Below are positions 60,331 through 64,000 of a stretch of DNA of 64,000 nt, piece after piece. Position numbers and translations under genes: made by a program. Source of the stretch: Camellia lanceoleosa (lineage: Eukaryota; Streptophyta; Magnoliopsida; Ericales; Theaceae); NCBI GenBank assembly GCA_025200525.1, contig CM045758.1, positions 169,088,101 to 169,152,100 of the forward strand, written 5' to 3'. Within the stretch, counting starts at the first letter, position 1. Every line of letters starts with the position of its first letter. Under the pieces are notes generated by a model, which was not told the origin of the DNA, searched no databases, and saw only the letters and a list, made by a program, of their open reading frames with translations.

Positions 60331-60902
60331 GCTAAGTTTATTGAGGAAGTTGACCCTAGTGGGAGTTACCCTCGAAAGATAGAGTGGAAGAAATCACGGG
60401 ATCCGGATACAACACCCATGAATATAGGTGAATTGGTTGTCTTTCAAGATAATCAACCCGATATTCTTGAAAATCAACAAATTCCAGAACTTTTACCACA
60501 AGAGGAACAAGTCAACATAGAGCCTGTAGCTCAAGTCCCAATTGAGACTACAGAATTAAGGAGATCCTCATGAGCTAGAAAGTCAGCAATTTCTGGTGAT
60601 TATTTTGTATACTCAATGGAGTCTGATTTTGACATCGGATCTAAAGATGATCCTATTTCATTTTCCAATGCCATGAATAGGGATGATTCTAAATTATAAT
60701 AATCAATGCCTTCTCTTTGAGTGAAACCTTTAGCTACGAGTCTGGCTTTATATCGTTCGACATTACCATTTGAGTCTTTTTTGGTCTTATAGACCCATTT
60801 ACAGCCAACCGCTTTAACTCCTTTAGGCAACTCGACAATTTCCCAAACTTGATTCTTAGCCATAAATTCCAACTCTTCTTGCATGGCATCATACCATAAT
60901 TT
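60331..60902. pseudogene. Ty1/copia polyprotein fragment with an internal inversion
   Basis: On the plus strand 60331-60693 reads the segment before the reverse transcriptase (AKFIEEVDPSGSYPRK, ELRRSS, a TGA, ARKSAISGDYFVYSMES, DDPISFSNAMNRDDSKL). Directly after, 60902-60701 on the minus strand reads the continuation (LWYDAMQEELEFMAKNQVW, VGCKWVYKTKKDSNGN, ERYKARLVAKGFTQREGID). The second part is therefore inverted relative to the first, and both ends share AAATTAT. No catalytic YVDD part is present. It is not functional. Confidence 0.85.
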
Positions 60903-61200
60903 ACAACATTAATGCCTTCGCGTAGGAGGGTCCGAATGAATAAACTAGCTAAGCTAAACTACTTAATTAATTATTACAAAACTTGAATGAATTAAATTAA
61001 CTAACTATTCTAAGCTAATTAATTAAGTACAACAATTAAATAATTTAACTAGGCTAAGCTAATTAAATATTTACAACACAAACTAATTTAATTAATCAAT
61101 CTAAACTAATTAAATAAGTACAAAACAAACTAATTAGCTGCAACTAATTAAGTACAACAAATAAATGACTAAATGCTAATTAAATTGATTAACTAGTCCC
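60903..61200. repeat. AT-rich repeats of CTAATTAAxTAAGTACAACA
   Basis: Five or six diverged copies of a roughly 45-bp unit built from CTAATTAA, AAGTACAACA and AACTAATTT. No gene. Confidence 0.6.
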
Positions 61201-62811
61201 AGGAAGTAAGGGAGGTCCATGCATGCTCGATTTCCACCCGAAGAACGTCTACTGTTTTGCTTCCAATTGCCTCTATTGCACAACCCTTGCACTGGTTTTC
61301 CACCTCTAGATCAACTCTTCTCTGCTTCACAAGCATTATGCTCAAAATTCACTGGTGCCCGGCAGCGAGCGCCACCATTGGGGGTTGCCGTCAACACCGG
61401 CTGCGGCTCAAGAAGAAGAATGGCCGGCCATCAAGATGCACTATTCCTTGCTGCAACAGAGAGCAAATAGGGCAAAGAGAGGGTATTCTCACAGGTTGTT
61501 TGTACTGTGTATCTCTCTTTATCATCAAATCATCTCAAATGAGTGATACACTTAGCTCTTTAAAACCATCAATTAAGCAACTCCATTGCATGATGGCCAA
61601 AGAACCAAGATGTACAAGTTCAATAACTGCACAAACATGACAAAAAACCTTCACCCTATCATGCATGATCAAGGGCAATGGTGACCTTAGAAAATTGGCA
61701 TATTTCATCACTTTGAGTATGAAATGCCCAAATTTTCTTTATGTTCAAATTAACGTCCGATTTGAACACACCAAAACACAACCAAATACTTATCTTGCAC
61801 AATTTTAGTTTCTATTTTTATTTACTCATTTTAATTTACCATTCCATTCTTTAACCAATTAAGTCCATTGGTGAGTAAGCCCTCTAAAAGAGAAGGAAGT
61901 ATCAAACAATGGGTAGTTTAAGGCAAGAGAGAAGTGTCATACCGTTGATAATGAACCCTCAAAAAAGGATTAAACTATTAAGTATAGACCTCAATCTCAA
62001 GCTTAAACAACCCTAAGGTTGAAACAACCCTCAAAGCAAATAAAGAGTTAAGAAATGAGGGAGGTTGTAGAGAGTATACTTGCCGAAATTAAGCGAGAAA
62101 AGCACTAAAATATGTAATCAACTCAAACAAGTGGTGTCTAAAGGCCTAAAACACCAAGCTTGTGAGGACACTTACACTAGAAGCATACAAAATAAGACTC
62201 AAATGCAATAACTAACCAAAAACAGAGGCAAAACAGTCCAAAATGGAGCCTAAAACATGCTAGAAATTGAGCTACAAAAGGTTAGAAAAATAAGCTAACA
62301 CATAGAGTTAACTAGGTTAGCAAACAAGGCACAAGGAGGGGAGGCTAACCCCTCCGAATTTGGACTCAAAAGATGATTTTTACCACTGAAATTACTCTAA
62401 AATTCAGTGTTCAAAAGCCCAAAAAAAGATGGTTGGAAAATGGGAAACAAAGGTGGAAAGGCCTCACAAACAAGGAATAAAGAGGGGTGAACCACCCCCT
62501 AACCTTAAATGGCCTAAAACCACCAATTTCAACCCACAAAAACAGAGTTTTTTAAAGCTCAAAACAACCCAAAATCAGTGGGAAAAGATAGAAAAACAAG
62601 TATGCAAAGTAAGGTAAAAAGGCAAGTATTATACCTCTTGAAGCAAAGATCAACTTTAGGCAACAATTCAAGCCAAAACTATCTTCTAGAGCTCCAAGAA
62701 GGCCTCAAGGAATCTCAGCTCAAAGATGATCAACTTTGGTTGAGGAGGTGTAGGCAAAAGTGTGGTGTATGTAGGCTAATGTGCACAAATTTGCAAGAGA
62801 GAGAAATAAAT

Positions 62812-62814
<3 letters not shown>
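61201..62814. other. Unassigned non-coding DNA
   Basis: It includes a GC-richer patch at about 61340-61440 with short overlapping frames (CAAGCATTATGCTC, GGGGGTTGCCGTCAACACC). None resembles a known protein, and the frames overlap each other without preference. The rest is A-rich on the plus strand, with no recognised gene. Confidence 0.45.

Positions 62815-62848
<34 letters not shown>
62813..62848. repeat. GA microsatellite
   Basis: About 17 GA units, interrupted once near the start. Confidence 0.95.
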
Positions 62849-62853
<5 letters not shown>

Positions 62854-63715
62854 GCTCCAAAAATTCTAACCCTCAAAAATGGGGGAGGAGACCCCCTATA
62901 TATAGAAAAACATGCATTTGGCTGAGATATATCCATCCATACACATGTATGAAGATAGAGGCAATTGTGGTAACAGCTGGCACAGCTGTCACCAAAATAT
63001 CTGAAAATAAGCATTGATGGCCGGCAGGCCATCACCATTGGCCGAGCATCACCACAAATGGTCAAGAGACAAGGGTGGTCAAATTCTCAAAGTGGCTCGG
63101 CTAGCCACCAAGGGTTGCAAGCTTAAAGGTTTAGTCCAAAACAAGGCATAAAATGGACAGGGTTTGAAGTCTCAAAGAAAAGGGATTCCATCGAGGACCT
63201 TGGGCACGAAAAGGAGCACACACATTCATTATCATCGGGTGTGCAACCAATGACGTCCAAGTCTTGAGGACGGTCAAAAATGGGGTGTTTATAGTTGCCA
63301 ATCTTTGACAGAACTCGGAAGTCATGAAATGACGTGAGTGAATGTCAAAGTCCAAAGACGATCCATTTTGACTAGGCCGAAGACTTGGACAAACAAACAA
63401 GACAGAAAATAAATGGTTATGCCTGCAGGCTGCCTACGTATTCCTTTGCAAGGAATCAAACCAGCATAGTTTAGGGGCAATGCAAATGATATACATGCAA
63501 AACAGTTTGAAGGTTGGACTTATACGCTTTGCGAAGCCGACCATGTTGAAAACTCATAATCATGCGAGATGATGCATTTAGCAATAACAAATGCGATAAG
63601 CAAGAATGAATTCAATAAGCAAGATAACAACATATGAATGAGCAGCTTCATGCTTAAAACCAACACAAGTTTTGATACAAGAGATAAAACACACTTTAAC
63701 CTTGCCAAAACAAGA
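62849..63715. other. Unassigned repeat-like DNA
   Basis: Blocks such as GCAGGCTGCCTACGTATTCC and AAGGAATCAAACCAGCATAG look like parts of an interspersed plant repeat. No coding sequence was recognised. Confidence 0.4.
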
Positions 63716-63724
63716 GACAGGAAA

Positions 63725-64000
63725 AAAAAACACCGCTCAGTGTTGCGTTTCACGCATACTGAGAAACTAAGAACAAAATCGCTTGGGGTCGTGTTTCGCA
63801 CGTCTCGAGAAACTGAAAACCACCCAAAGTCGCATTTTACGCGTCTTGAGAAATAGGGAAGACCACTTGGGTCTACGTTTCATGCTTCCCAAGACACAAC
63901 ACAAAAATCACTCGGGTTCGTGCTTCGCACGTCCTTAGATGAAACCCGCTTGGGGCTGTATTTCACACGCCCTGAGAAAAACAACCACTCGGACTCGTGT
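63725..64000. repeat. Tandem repeat, unit about 42 bp, running off the window
   Basis: Seven units, each built from CTTGGGGTCGTGTTTCGCAC, GTCTCGAGAAAC and an A-rich linker. CpG sites are kept in most copies, unlike in the surrounding DNA. The array is cut by the window end. Confidence 0.85.

Noticed and set aside
61219..61640. Three overlapping frames of 63-127 codons
   Set aside because: Three frames overlap the same GC-richer patch, none shows a known domain, and there is no support for any one of them.

Overview
This window is AT-rich, intron-bearing nuclear DNA of a flowering plant, probably a eudicot. It holds one ordinary host gene, a GRIP-domain golgin on the minus strand (coding part 31952-46062, 20 exons, closest in layout to Arabidopsis GRIP). 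Almost everything else is transposable-element DNA in various states of decay, much of it nested. No protein, tRNA or rRNA gene of bacterial type is present. The species cannot be named from the sequence.

Layout. Positions 1-9850: most of a large Mutator-like element (MULE) with a broken transposase on the plus strand and a broken DUF1985-like/ULP1 (C48) protease gene on the minus strand. Its introns and spacers, but not its exons, are packed with a short motif, CAGAGAAAATT. 9850-11400: AT-rich DNA. 11407-16349: a solo LTR (TSD TGGTA) split by a 3.4 kb hAT transposon (12447-15842, TSD CCTCTCAG). 16902-19199: another solo LTR (TSD ATGGA) with many CGCTCGAGCG palindromes. 19529-20754: a SIRE/Maximus-like copia solo LTR (TSD GTTAC). 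21518-21901: a small MULE-type MITE with a 9-bp TSD. 23225-25725: a 2.5 kb imperfect palindrome carrying inverted arrays of a roughly 28-bp repeat. 26375-26745: a second, smaller hairpin. 27792-31326: a second MULE with about 280-bp terminal inverted repeats and a perfect 9-bp TSD. It carries a transposase lacking its catalytic domain and a GRF-type zinc-finger gene, plus a nested Tourist-like MITE.

31952-47960: the GRIP golgin gene, with a 5' non-coding exon near 47.8 kb. Its exons and phases join cleanly except for two single-base losses in homopolymers. 48076-50436: a non-autonomous LTR retrotransposon with both LTRs, PBS, gag remnant and a tandem array, lying just upstream of the golgin promoter. 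51013-60238: nested solo or partial LTRs of three families, two of which also occur in the left half of the window. 60331-60902: a copia reverse-transcriptase fragment with an internal inversion. 60903-64000: unassigned repetitive DNA ending in a roughly 42-bp tandem repeat that runs off the window.

Most interesting: the first MULE combines a DUF1985-like/C48 gene with a short motif amplified only in its non-coding DNA. This is the arrangement known from Arabidopsis VANDAL elements, where VANC (DUF1985) proteins remove DNA methylation by acting on short motifs in the element's own non-coding sequence. Here it would be an independent motif in another lineage. That reading is inference; the motif distribution and the gene identities are visible in the sequence.
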